From Zoogloea sp. (GTDB lineage: Bacteria; Pseudomonadota; Gammaproteobacteria; Burkholderiales; Rhodocyclaceae): a DNA stretch of 64,000 nt. The position numbers were made by a program, and so were the translations under genes. Under the pieces are notes generated by a model. The model was not told where the DNA came from, ran no database searches, and was given only the letters and a program-made list of their open reading frames with translations. The stretch covers positions 88,712 through 152,711 of the forward strand of contig JADKKC010000002.1 of the NCBI GenBank assembly GCA_016720685.1. The letters are read 5' to 3'. This document shows, one piece after another, positions 19,006 through 27,626 of the stretch (the first letter of the stretch is position 1; the number at the start of each line of letters is the position of its first letter).

Positions 19006-19370
19006 AACCAAAAACCCTGTCCCTGATTGCAAGCATCAGCCTTCTGGCACTGATTGCCCTCTGTCTCGCCTGGGAGGCGATCCTGGCTCCGCTGCGTCCC
19101 GGCGGCTCCTGGATGACCTTGAAAGTGCTACCCCTGATGTTCGCGCTGTTCGGCATCCTGCGCGGCAATCGCTACACTTATCAGTGGAGCACGATGATGA
19201 TCCTGCTCTACCTGACAGAAGGCGTGATCCGCACAAATGACGCGGCCCCCGGCAACGCACTGGCGTTGGCGGAGGCCATATTGAGCGTGATCTTCTTCGT
19301 GGCCACGATGCTCTACGCCCGCAACACCGCGCCGTCACGACTGGCCCAGGCCTCGCAGCGCGAAACCTGA
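19002..19370 (+). CDS. DUF2069 family membrane protein
   Basis: A 122-residue protein with about four hydrophobic helices (LIALCLAWEAILAPL, LKVLPLMFALFGIL, MMILLYLTEGVI, ILSVIFFVATMLYA). The KVLPLM...GxxRGxRYTYQW...LYxTEG pattern is characteristic of DUF2069. Its function is unknown. It overlaps the end of wrbA (ATGA) and is therefore probably cotranscribed with it, a pairing seen in other betaproteobacteria. Confidence 0.88.
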   Translation: MKPKTLSLIASISLLALIALCLAWEAILAPLRPGGSWMTLKVLPLMFALFGILRGNRYTYQWSTMMILLYLTEGVIRTNDAAPGNALALAEAILSVIFFVATMLYARNTAPSRLAQASQRET

Positions 19371-19397
19371 GCTCCCCTCCGGCGCCCGACCTGCCCC

Positions 19398-20930
19398 TCA
19401 AACTTGAGGGTTCAGCCTCTCGGTGCTCCCCTGCAACTTGTTGAGCGCATTGAGATAGGCCTTGGCCGATGCGACGATGATGTCCGTATCGGCCCCCTGC
19501 CCATTCACCACGCGACCATCCTTCGAAAGGCGTACGGTCACTTCACCCTGAGCGTCGGTACCGGTGGTAATCGCATTTACCGAGTACAGCAGCAACTGAG
19601 CACCGCTGTCGGCAATGATCTCGATCGCCTTGAAGGCGGCATCGACCGGACCCGAACCACAGGATTCAACTTTCTGCTCCCGACCATCCACCGACAGGGT
19701 TACCCACGCGCACGGTGTTTCTCCGGTTTCGGAATGAAAGGTCGACGATACCAGTCGGAAATGCTCTTGCGGCTCCGAACTGTCATCACTCATGAGGGAC
19801 TGCAGATCTTCGTCGAAAATCTCGTGCTTCTTGTCGGCCAGCGCCTTGAAACGGGCAAAAGCATTGTTCAGCTGCTCCTCGGACTCGACCACCACACCCA
19901 GTTCCTGCAGACGTGACCGGAAGGCATTGCGGCCTGAGTGCTTGCCCAACACAAGCTTGTTGGCGCTCCAGCCCACATCCTCGGCGCGCATGATCTCGTA
20001 GGTTTCGCGGTGTTTGAGCACACCGTCCTGGTGGATGCCCGACTCGTGAGCAAAGGCGTTCGCCCCGACAATCGCCTTGTTGGGCTGCACCGGAAAACCG
20101 GTGATCCCGGACACCAGCTTCGAGGCCGGCACGATCTGCGTCGTATCGATACGCGTATCGCACTCAAAAATGTCCCGACGGGTGCGCACCGCCATCACAA
20201 TCTCTTCCAGCGACGCATTGCCTGCGCGCTCGCCAAGGCCATTCACCGTACATTCGACCTGGCGTGCTCCAGCGCGAACAGCGGCAAGCGAATTGGCAAC
20301 GGCAAGGCCAAGATCGTTATGACAATGCACCGACCACACGACCTTGTCGGAATTCGGCACACGCTCAATCAGCGTCCTAAGGGTGGCGGCGAACTGCTCG
20401 GGAACGTTGCAGCCCCCCGTATCCGGCACGTTGATGGTCGTCGCGCCGGCCTTGATGACCTCCTCGAAGATCCTGCACAGAAAATCAATTTCCGAACGAC
20501 CGGCATCTTCAGCCGAAAATTCGATATCGTCGGTGTATTCACGCGCCCAGCCAATCGCCTTCACTGCCTGCTCGACAACCTGGTCGGGCGACATGCGCAG
20601 CTTCTTCTCCATGTGAATGGGACTGGTCGCAATGAAGGTATGAATGCGCTTCGACGCTGCCGGACGAATGGCCTCGCCGGCCCGGCGAATGTCCAGTTCG
20701 TTGGCACGTGCGAGCGAGCAGACCGTCGAATCCTTGATCGCCTCCGCCACGGCACGAACCGCCTCGAAGTCACCATTGGACGCAGCGGCAAATCCCGCCT
20801 CGATCACATTGACCTTCATGCGCTCCAGCTGACGGGCGATCCTCAGCTTCTCATCCCGCGTCATCGATGCACCGGGGCTTTGTTCGCCGTCGCGCAAGGT
20901 CGTGTCGAAAATGATCAACTGGTCGTTCAT
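19398..20930 (-). CDS. leuA: 2-isopropylmalate synthase
   Basis: A 510-residue enzyme making the first committed step of leucine synthesis (2-oxoisovalerate + acetyl-CoA). The N-terminal catalytic motif DTTLRDGEQSPGASM and the metal-binding HCHNDLG are present, as is the GLGERAGNASLEEIVMA loop. The C-terminal part after residue about 390 is the LeuA allosteric domain responsible for leucine feedback. It lies downstream of pssA on the same strand as the ilv genes; the local order ilvB-ilvH-ilvC-pssA-leuA is typical of betaproteobacteria. Confidence 0.96.
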   Translation of the reverse strand: MNDQLIIFDTTLRDGEQSPGASMTRDEKLRIARQLERMKVNVIEAGFAAASNGDFEAVRAVAEAIKDSTVCSLARANELDIRRAGEAIRPAASKRIHTFIATSPIHMEKKLRMSPDQVVEQAVKAIGWAREYTDDIEFSAEDAGRSEIDFLCRIFEEVIKAGATTINVPDTGGCNVPEQFAATLRTLIERVPNSDKVVWSVHCHNDLGLAVANSLAAVRAGARQVECTVNGLGERAGNASLEEIVMAVRTRRDIFECDTRIDTTQIVPASKLVSGITGFPVQPNKAIVGANAFAHESGIHQDGVLKHRETYEIMRAEDVGWSANKLVLGKHSGRNAFRSRLQELGVVVESEEQLNNAFARFKALADKKHEIFDEDLQSLMSDDSSEPQEHFRLVSSTFHSETGETPCAWVTLSVDGREQKVESCGSGPVDAAFKAIEIIADSGAQLLLYSVNAITTGTDAQGEVTVRLSKDGRVVNGQGADTDIIVASAKAYLNALNKLQGSTERLNPQV

Positions 20931-21071
20931 GATGAGCTCCTGCCGGGGTCTGTCTAATTGGATTGAGCGATCGCCCGGCCGTTCAAACCGGCGGGAACAA
21001 ATCGGAAACTGGGTGATGTATTCAGCGCCAGAGCCCCTGCGTGCAGGCTCCCGTCGTCGAAGAGCGAAAGA

Positions 21072-21859
21072 CTATAAATCAGATTTTTCAGGCTCGGCAA
21101 CCACACTGCTACGCTTGCGCCCCTTCAACCAGCCCCAGAAACCGAGCACATAGCCGGAAACCGCATAGCAAAGAAAGAGCCCGAACAAGACGCCCGGCGG
21201 ATAGCTGGAAACCAGCAGAAAGCCCAGCACGAAGGCAATGATGACGATGAAAGGAACGCTGCGGCGCAGGTTGATCTCCTTGCCACTGTAAAACAGCACG
21301 TTGCTCACCATCGACACGCCAGCGAAGATCGTCAGCGCGCACGCGTACCAGCGCACGTCCGGGCCGGCAATGCCGTTGTCGATAACAACCCAGACGAGCC
21401 CGGCAACAAGCGCCGCGGCAGCCGGACTCGGAAGCCCCTGAAAATAGCGCTTATCGACGACATCAATGTTGGTGTTGAAGCGCGCCAACCTCAGCGCAGC
21501 GCCAACGCAGTAGATGAAGGCGGCCATCCAGCCCAGCTTGCCCATGCCCTTGAGCGCCCATTCATACACGATGAGCGCTGGAGCTGCGCCGAAGGAAACC
21601 ATGTCCGACAGGGAATCGTATTCGGCGCCAAAGGCACTCTGGGTACGCGTCAGCGCGCCACGCGACCATCCAGACCGTCGAGCACCACTGCGATGAAGAT
21701 AGCCACCGCGGCTTGCTCATAAAGGCCGTTCATTGCCTGCACGATGGCGTAGAAACCGGCAAACAGCGCTGCCGTCGTGAACAGGTTGGGAAGGATGTAG
21801 ATTCCCCGGCGACGCCGTTCCGGGTTGAGCAGGGGCTTGCGGGATTGCAGATCGGCCAT
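21072..21859 (-). pseudogene. pssA: CDP-diacylglycerol-serine O-phosphatidyltransferase, broken by a 1-base frameshift
   Basis: Two reading frames together make one complete PssA. The first (down to about 21650) begins MADLQSRKPLLNPERRRRGI and ends DGLDGRVAR. The second resumes TRTQSAFGAEYDSLSDMVSFG. Joined, they form the CDP-alcohol phosphatidyltransferase signature DGxxAR...G...D...D. The break is inside the catalytic motif, and inserting one base after GTGGCGCGC restores the frame. PssA makes phosphatidylserine, the precursor of phosphatidylethanolamine, at the inner membrane and is normally essential. I therefore think a base was missed in sequencing and the living gene is intact. Several hydrophobic helices fill the C-terminal half. 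Confidence 0.85.
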
Positions 21860-21930
21860 GGACAGGGGCGATGGGTAAAGTCGAATGCGATTGTAACGCA
21901 GGAAAAAGCATCAGGCCCCGAAAACGACAA

Positions 21931-21948
21931 GGGGGACTTTCGTCCCCC
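21931..21948 (-). terminator. Hairpin between ilvC and pssA
   Basis: GGGGGAC/GTCCCCC arms with a four-base loop. On the minus strand it is followed by TTGTCGTTTT, so it could end or attenuate ilv transcripts before pssA-leuA. Confidence 0.55.
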
Positions 21949-21972
21949 GTGCGCAAATCAAGCCAGAGCTGA

Positions 21973-22989
21973 TCAGTTCTTGGACTGGTCAACCAGCTTG
22001 TTGGCCTTGATCCACGGCATCATGTCACGCAACTGTTCGCCGACCACTTCGATCGGGTGAGCAGCGTTCAGACGACGACGAGCAGTCATGGCCGGGTAAT
22101 TGGTCTTACCTTCCAGGATGAACATCTTGGCATACTCGCCGGTCTGGATGCGCTTCAGGGCGTTGCGCATGGCAACACGGGACTGATCGTTGATGACTTC
22201 GGTGCCGGTTACATACTCGCCATACTCCGCGTTGTTGGAGATGGAGTAGTTCATGTTGGCAATGCCGCCTTCGTACATCAGGTCAACGATCAGCTTCAAC
22301 TCGTGCAGACACTCGAAGTAGGCCATTTCCGGAGCATAACCAGCTTCGGTCAGGGTTTCGAAACCCATCTTGACCAGCTCGACAGCGCCGCCGCAGAGCA
22401 CTGCCTGTTCACCGAACAGATCGGTTTCGGTTTCTTCGCGGAAGTTGGTCTCGATCACGCCGCCCTTGGTACCGCCGTTGGCAGCAGCGTAGGCCAGAGC
22501 GATGTCGCGTGCCTTGCCGGACTTGTCCTGGTAGACAGCGATCAGGGTCGGCACACCGCCACCCTTGAGGTACTCGGAGCGCACGGTGTGGCCGGGGCCC
22601 TTCGGGGCAATCATGATCACGTCCAGGTCGGCGCGGGGGACGATCTGGTTGTAGTGAATGTTGAAGCCGTGAGCAAACGCCAGGGTGCCGCCCTGCTTGA
22701 TGTAAGGGGCGATGTCGTTCTTGTAGACATCGGGCTGGGACTCGTCCGGCAGCAGGATCATGACGACATCTGCACCCTTGACGGCTTCAGCGACTTCCTG
22801 AACCTTATGGCCAGCCTTCTCGGCCTTGCTCCACGAAGCACCATCCTTGCGCAGACCGACGGTCACGTTGACGCCGGACTCCTTCAGGTTCTGGGCGTGG
22901 GCGTGGCCCTGGGAGCCATAACCAACAATAGTCACCTGCTTGCCCTTGATCAGGGAGAGGTCCGCATCCTTATCGTAAAAAACCTTCAT
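21973..22989 (-). CDS. ilvC: Ketol-acid reductoisomerase (NADP+)
   Basis: A 338-residue class I enzyme converting acetolactate or acetohydroxybutyrate to the dihydroxy acids of valine and isoleucine synthesis. The NADPH-binding GYGSQGHAHAQNLKESG is at the N-terminus; the C-terminal knotted domain includes the metal ligand region FGEQAVLCGG and YFECLHELKLIVDLMYEGG. I used the ATG giving MKVFYDKDADLS, the standard start. It follows ilvH on the same strand. Confidence 0.97.
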   Translation of the reverse strand: MKVFYDKDADLSLIKGKQVTIVGYGSQGHAHAQNLKESGVNVTVGLRKDGASWSKAEKAGHKVQEVAEAVKGADVVMILLPDESQPDVYKNDIAPYIKQGGTLAFAHGFNIHYNQIVPRADLDVIMIAPKGPGHTVRSEYLKGGGVPTLIAVYQDKSGKARDIALAYAAANGGTKGGVIETNFREETETDLFGEQAVLCGGAVELVKMGFETLTEAGYAPEMAYFECLHELKLIVDLMYEGGIANMNYSISNNAEYGEYVTGTEVINDQSRVAMRNALKRIQTGEYAKMFILEGKTNYPAMTARRRLNAAHPIEVVGEQLRDMMPWIKANKLVDQSKN

Positions 22990-23063
22990 TTCATGCCTTT
23001 CTGACAAAAGAGGAGCAAATCGCGGGAGGGTACCGGCCGGGGTGGCCTGCACCGTACACCGCA

Positions 23064-23555
23064 TTAAACTTTCAATACCCGATCACCACGACCAACGCCG
23101 CAGATTCCGGAGCGCACGGTTTCGAGAATCAGCCCGGCATCAATGGCGCCGACAAAGGAGTCGAGCTTGGCCTGGGTACCGGTCAGTTCGATTACGTAAG
23201 TCGTGTCGGTCACGTCAATGATGCGTCCGCGGAAAATGTCAGCCATGCGTTTCATCTCCTCGCGTTCCTTGCCGGTTGCCCTCACCTTGACGAGCATCAG
23301 CTCGCGCTCAACGTGGGCAGATTCGGACAGATCCACCACCTTCACAACTTCCACCAGCTTGTTCAGGTGCTTGGTGATCTGCTCGACGATATCGTCCGAA
23401 CCGGACGTCACGATTGTCATCCGGGACAAGGAAGCGTCCTCGGTAGGCGCCACCGTGAGGGATTCGATATTGTAGCCCCGCGCAGAAAACAGGCCTGATA
23501 CGCGCGATAGCGCACCGGCTTCATTCTCGAGGACAAGGGAGATGACGTGTCTCAT
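23064..23555 (-). CDS. ilvH: Acetolactate synthase small (regulatory) subunit
   Basis: A 163-residue ACT-domain protein that binds valine and controls the catalytic subunit. MRHVISLVLENEAGALSRVS is the typical start of the ACT domain, and GRIIDVTDTTYVIELTGT marks the C-terminal part. The chosen start removes a non-conserved upstream extension. It is located between ilvB and ilvC, with which it is presumably cotranscribed. Confidence 0.95.
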   Translation of the reverse strand: MRHVISLVLENEAGALSRVSGLFSARGYNIESLTVAPTEDASLSRMTIVTSGSDDIVEQITKHLNKLVEVVKVVDLSESAHVERELMLVKVRATGKEREEMKRMADIFRGRIIDVTDTTYVIELTGTQAKLDSFVGAIDAGLILETVRSGICGVGRGDRVLKV

Positions 23556-23664
23556 ATGCGTGTCGTTCTGGATTTTCATCATCCCGACCACCATTAGGCA
23601 GCGGGCTTCGGCGATGATTGGACAAGCCGCCACGCCAGATCAAGCGTAGCGGCCCTCCGGCTGC

Positions 23665-25374
23665 TCAGAGGTCTTCGGCCGAAAGGATCATGTCGGTCAA
23701 ACCCTTTCCACCCTGGACCATGGGATATACGTTCTCGGTCTGGTCGACCTGGAAATCAAGGAAGACCAGATCGCTCTTGCGGCTGAACGCCTCCCGCAAC
23801 GCGCCTTCCACATCGCCCGGCTTGTCAACGCGGATACCCACATGACCGTAGGCTTCAGCAAGCCGCGAAAAATCAGGCAGCGAATCCATGTAGGACTCGG
23901 AATAACGGTTGCCGTGAAAGATTTCCTGCCACTGACGAACCATGCCCAGGTACCGGTTATTGAGCATAACCACCTTGATCGGCAGCCGGAACTGCTTGCA
24001 GGTGGCCAGCTCCTGGATGTTCATCTGGATCGACGCCTCGCCGGTGACGCAGGCAACCTGAGAACCCGGATGCGCCAGTTGCACACCCATTGCCGCAGGT
24101 AGCCCGAAACCCATCGTCCCCAGACCGCCAGAATTGATCCAGCGGCGGGGCTTGTCGAACTTGTAGTACTGGGCTGCCCACATCTGGTGCTGGCCGACAT
24201 CGGATGTGACAAAGGCGTCGCCACCAGTCACCTCCCAGAGTTTCTGCACCACGTACTGGGGCTTGATAAGCTCTTCGCCTTGATTGAATTTCAGGCAGTC
24301 GCGCCGGCGCCACTCATCGATCTGCTTCCACCAGACGGCGAGGGAATCCTGATCCAGCCGTTCGGGCGTGCCATCGAGCATGGCCAACATCTCGCCCAGC
24401 ACCTCGCCCACGTCGCCGACGATGGGCACATCAACCTTTACACGCTTCGAGATGGACGACGGATCGATATCGATGTGGATGATCCTGCGTGGCTCGGACG
24501 CAAAATGCGCCGGACTGCCAATCACACGGTCATCAAAACGGGCGCCTACCGCAAGCAGCACGTCGCAATAATGCATGCCCATGTTGGCTTCGTAGTTGCC
24601 GTGCATGCCAAGCATTCCGACAAACTGACGATCCGTCGCCGGGTAGCCGCCCAAGCCCATCAGGGTGTTGGTGCAGGGAAACCCGAGCTTCCGCACAAGC
24701 GCGGTCAGCTTCTCGGACGCATCGCCGAGGACCACGCCACCGCCGGCATAAATCATTGGCCGCTTGGCTTCGAGGAGAAGCTGAAGCGCTTTTTTGATCT
24801 GCCCCTGATGCCCCTTCACCACGGGGTTGTAGGAACGCATCGAAACCGTCTGGGGGTATTCAAAGGCACACTTCTGGGCGGTGATATCCTTGGGAATATC
24901 CACCAGCACCGGGCCGGGCCGGCCGGTTCGAGCCAGGTAAAAGGCTTTCTTGATTGTGCTGGCAATGTCCCGCACATCACGGATGAGGAAGTTGTGCTTG
25001 ACGCACGGCCGGGTGATACCGACGGTATCCACCTCCTGGAAGGCATCCTGGCCGATCGCAGCACTCGGCACCTGGCCGGAAATCACCACAAGCGGGATCG
25101 AGTCACAATAGGCGGTGGCAATGCCGGTAACGGCATTGGTGGCGCCAGGACCGGAAGTCACCAGTGCGACGCCCACCTTGTCGGTGGAGCGGGCGTAGCC
25201 GTCAGCCGCGTGGATGGCTGCCTGCTCATGGCGCACCAGCACATGACGCACCTTGTCTTGCTTGAACAGCTCGTCGTAGATATAAAGGACTGAGCCGCCG
25301 GGATAGCCGAAAAGATAATCAACCTTTTCTTCCTGGAGACACCTGATTACAATTTCTGCACCGGTCAATAGCAT
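23665..25374 (-). CDS. ilvB: Acetolactate synthase large (catalytic) subunit
   Basis: A 569-residue ThDP enzyme. Signatures include VDYLFGYPGGSVLYIYDEL near the N-terminus with the catalytic glutamate in RHEQAAIHAADGYAR, TSGPGATNAVTGIATAY, and the C-terminal ThDP/metal region TGEASIQMNIQELATC. It forms acetolactate or acetohydroxybutyrate for valine and isoleucine. I chose the ATG giving MLLTGAEIVIRCL, as upstream residues are not family-like. It heads the ilv operon and is divergent from the sigma factor gene, so the shared upstream region of about 170 bases should contain both promoters. Confidence 0.96.
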   Translation of the reverse strand: MLLTGAEIVIRCLQEEKVDYLFGYPGGSVLYIYDELFKQDKVRHVLVRHEQAAIHAADGYARSTDKVGVALVTSGPGATNAVTGIATAYCDSIPLVVISGQVPSAAIGQDAFQEVDTVGITRPCVKHNFLIRDVRDIASTIKKAFYLARTGRPGPVLVDIPKDITAQKCAFEYPQTVSMRSYNPVVKGHQGQIKKALQLLLEAKRPMIYAGGGVVLGDASEKLTALVRKLGFPCTNTLMGLGGYPATDRQFVGMLGMHGNYEANMGMHYCDVLLAVGARFDDRVIGSPAHFASEPRRIIHIDIDPSSISKRVKVDVPIVGDVGEVLGEMLAMLDGTPERLDQDSLAVWWKQIDEWRRRDCLKFNQGEELIKPQYVVQKLWEVTGGDAFVTSDVGQHQMWAAQYYKFDKPRRWINSGGLGTMGFGLPAAMGVQLAHPGSQVACVTGEASIQMNIQELATCKQFRLPIKVVMLNNRYLGMVRQWQEIFHGNRYSESYMDSLPDFSRLAEAYGHVGIRVDKPGDVEGALREAFSRKSDLVFLDFQVDQTENVYPMVQGGKGLTDMILSAEDL

Positions 25375-25544
25375 CAACGCACCCGAAGCTGTTTCGGCAA
25401 AGTAAAGCGTTAAACCATACCGCCGAGCCGGCGATTGGTCAAGGCACCTCGCCCCGCCCGTTGCCACGAACCAGCTGTTTGCCACTTCAGCGGTCGAGTC
25501 CAAAAAGCTCGTACCACACCTCCCGACACCAGAGGAACACCCCC

Positions 25545-26108
25545 CTGCCTTCCCGCATCGAACTCTCGGATTTCCTCGCAAGCGTCGAAAAGCGGGCCTT
25601 CAAACAGGCCCTGTTCGCGGTTCGCAACGAAGAGTCGGCTCTCGACATCGTGCAGGACGCGATGATGAAGCTCGCGGAAAAATACGGCGACAAGCCGGCC
25701 GGCGAGCTGCCGATGCTTTTCCAGCGCATTCTGCAGAACGTCATCCGCGACTATTACCGCCGCCAGAAGGTGCGCAACATGTGGACCACGCTGCTGTCGG
25801 TGTTCTCCGGCCCCGAAGACGGCGAACACGATCCGCTGGAATCTATCGAATCTGCCGACAGCGACCACAAGAGCGAATCCCCGCAGGCCCAACTCGAGCA
25901 AAAGCAAACGCTGGGGGCGATCGAAAAGGAGATCGAAAAGCTCCCGCCCCGTCAACGCGAAGCCTTTCTCATGCGTTACTGGGAAGAAATGGATATAGCC
26001 GAAACGGCTGCGGCGATGGGGTGCTCCGAAGGCAGTGTAAAAACACACTGCTCGCGCGCAACGCACACCCTCGCCGCCGCATTAGCAGCAAAGGGCATCA
26101 CGCTATGA
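25545..26108 (+). CDS. ECF-type RNA polymerase sigma factor, probable CTG start
   Basis: A sigma factor of about 187 residues. Region 2 includes ALDIVQDAMMKLAEKYGD and FQRILQNVIRDYYRRQK; region 4 is LPPRQREAFLMRYWEEMDIA followed by a helix-turn-helix (GCSEGSVKTHCSRATHTL). The frame is open from a TTG at 25461, but conservation begins at PSRIELSDFLASVEKRAF, where the only usable codon is CTG. AGAGGA lies eight bases before it. The following DUF3619 gene overlaps the stop (ATGA) and may play a regulatory, anti-sigma-like role because it has one transmembrane helix; that is inference. Confidence 0.85.
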   Translation: MPSRIELSDFLASVEKRAFKQALFAVRNEESALDIVQDAMMKLAEKYGDKPAGELPMLFQRILQNVIRDYYRRQKVRNMWTTLLSVFSGPEDGEHDPLESIESADSDHKSESPQAQLEQKQTLGAIEKEIEKLPPRQREAFLMRYWEEMDIAETAAAMGCSEGSVKTHCSRATHTLAAALAAKGITL

Positions 26109-26479
26109 ATGATCACGATTTTCACTTCCGGGTTCGGCAACACCTGAACTCATCGGCACACGCGCTTCCGCCGACGGTCGCGGCCCGCCTTCGCCAGTCG
26201 AGGCAAACGGCACTCAGCCGCCAAAAAGTGGCTGTGCGAGGGCTCAGTTTTGCGGGCATAGGCCAAGCACTGTCCGAACACATCATGCCGCGCGGTCGAA
26301 CAGCAGTCAGTATGCTACTTGTCGTGGTCGCCGCGCTTGGCGTGGGCTACCTTGGCGAATTGCAGCGTACTGCAGACCTCGAAGAAGTGGATAGCGCCCT
26401 TCTCGCCGACGACCTTCCGATTGACGCTTATCTGGATAGCGGGTTTGACGCATGGGTTCAAAACGACTCGCCCGACTGA
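26105..26479 (+). CDS. DUF3619 family membrane protein
   Basis: A 124-residue protein with one central hydrophobic segment (VSMLLVVVAALGVGYLG, about residues 68-84). The cytoplasmic N-terminal half begins FHFRVRQHLNSSA, and a short acidic tail has LADDLPIDAYLDSGFDAWV. This layout matches DUF3619, a family found next to ECF sigma factors in betaproteobacteria. Coupled to the sigma gene by an ATGA overlap and itself overlapping the next gene by 28 bases. A role as a sigma regulator is plausible but unproven. Confidence 0.8.
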   Translation: MNDHDFHFRVRQHLNSSAHALPPTVAARLRQSRQTALSRQKVAVRGLSFAGIGQALSEHIMPRGRTAVSMLLVVVAALGVGYLGELQRTADLEEVDSALLADDLPIDAYLDSGFDAWVQNDSPD

Positions 26480-27102
26480 CCGCCGCGTGTGCACTCGTCT
26501 GCTCAAGCCAGCTGGTGGCAGCGCCCCCCTTGACTGCGCCAGCCTGGAATGACCTGACACCCGATCAGCAACGCACCCTGTCTCCCCTGGCCCGTGAATG
26601 GCGTGACTTGCCTGATGAACGCAAGCGCAAATGGGCCGGGATAGCAGACCGGTTCCCTGGCTACACGCCGGAGGAACAGTCACGCCTGCAGCGACGCATG
26701 GAAACCTGGTTTTCGCTCACACCGGAACAACGCACCGTCGCACGGGACCAGTACCGCAACCTGCAGCGCATTCCTCCCGAGCAGCGCGAAGCACTTCGGC
26801 AAAAATGGATCACTTATCAGGAACTGCCCAGTGAGGAAAAGCAGCGCTTCAACGAGGCTGCAAAAAAGCCGGCCGCCAAGCCGGCCATTCCGAAAATCGG
26901 TGCCCCTCCGATAAAGCCCCTGAGCGCGCCACCTCCGCCACGCCCGGCAAAGCCGAAAATCATCGTCAAGACGCCGCCGCCAGCTGAAGCGGCCCAACTG
27001 CCTGCCCCTGTGTCTACACTACCCGCCCCGACGGCAGCACAGGCGACGTCGCCGATGATTGAGCCAGTGATAGCGCTCCCCCCCTCCCCCGCCAAACCCT
27101 GA
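26452..27102 (+). CDS. DUF3106 family periplasmic protein
   Basis: A 216-residue exported protein. Residues 1-24 look like a signal peptide (AACALVCSSQLVAAPP). The middle consists of short repeated helices of the form W..L.P.QR..L.PLA.EW..L...RK.KW, typical of DUF3106, ending near YQELPSEEKQRF. The last 80 residues are a proline- and alanine-rich tail that may span the cell wall. Function unknown. Lies in a sigma-DUF3619-DUF3106-RDD unit. Confidence 0.8.
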   Translation: MGSKRLARLTAACALVCSSQLVAAPPLTAPAWNDLTPDQQRTLSPLAREWRDLPDERKRKWAGIADRFPGYTPEEQSRLQRRMETWFSLTPEQRTVARDQYRNLQRIPPEQREALRQKWITYQELPSEEKQRFNEAAKKPAAKPAIPKIGAPPIKPLSAPPPPRPAKPKIIVKTPPPAEAAQLPAPVSTLPAPTAAQATSPMIEPVIALPPSPAKP

Positions 27103-27110
27103 CTCGCCCC

Positions 27111-27590
27111 ATGTCTTCAAAACCCACACGCGCCGGGGCTGTACCCCCGGCGCGGCAGGCTGCCGAACTCGCCGGCCTGCGCCGCCGCCTGGCCAGCATG
27201 CTTTATGAATGCCTCCTGCTCCTCGGCGTCCTCGCACTGACCCTCATGGTGCCCATGCTGCTGCTCGGGATAGGCGTTAACTACACTCCGGGCGGAGGCA
27301 TCCTGTGGGGATACATCTTCCTGGTGCTAGGGGGGTATTTTCTCTGGTATTGGCGCCGCAGCGGTCAGACTCTGGCCATGCAGACCTGGAAGCTGCGGAT
27401 CGTCAGCGTCGACGGAAACCCGGTGTCGCTCAAACAAGGCTGGCTTCGCTACGCACTTGCCTGGCCCTCGGTACTGTTCTTCGGTGCCGGGCTCGTATGG
27501 GCCTTGTTCGACCGGGACAGACAGTTCCTGCACGACCGCCTTTCCGGCACCCGAATCGTGCTGCTGACAAGCGCGAAGCCTCAGGACTGA
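27111..27590 (+). CDS. RDD family membrane protein
   Basis: A 159-residue protein with three hydrophobic helices: LLLLGVLALTLMVPMLLLGI, GGGILWGYIFLVLGGYFLW and ALAWPSVLFFGAGLVWALF. The RRRLASMLYE segment before helix 1 and DRDRQFLHDRLSGTRIV at the end are the RDD-domain signature (the terminal HDRLSGT motif is especially diagnostic). The family may act in ion or small-molecule transport, but its general function is unsettled. It is the last gene of the sigma factor unit and is convergent with lptG. Confidence 0.85.
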   Translation: MSSKPTRAGAVPPARQAAELAGLRRRLASMLYECLLLLGVLALTLMVPMLLLGIGVNYTPGGGILWGYIFLVLGGYFLWYWRRSGQTLAMQTWKLRIVSVDGNPVSLKQGWLRYALAWPSVLFFGAGLVWALFDRDRQFLHDRLSGTRIVLLTSAKPQD

Positions 27591-27626
27591 AGCAACAAAC
27601 ACGCAACCAATGGATGGAGCACGCCC

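Noticed and set aside
25375..25544. Leader-peptide attenuator ahead of ilvB
   Set aside because: No short ORF rich in Leu, Ile and Val codons followed by a terminator was visible in the divergent region.
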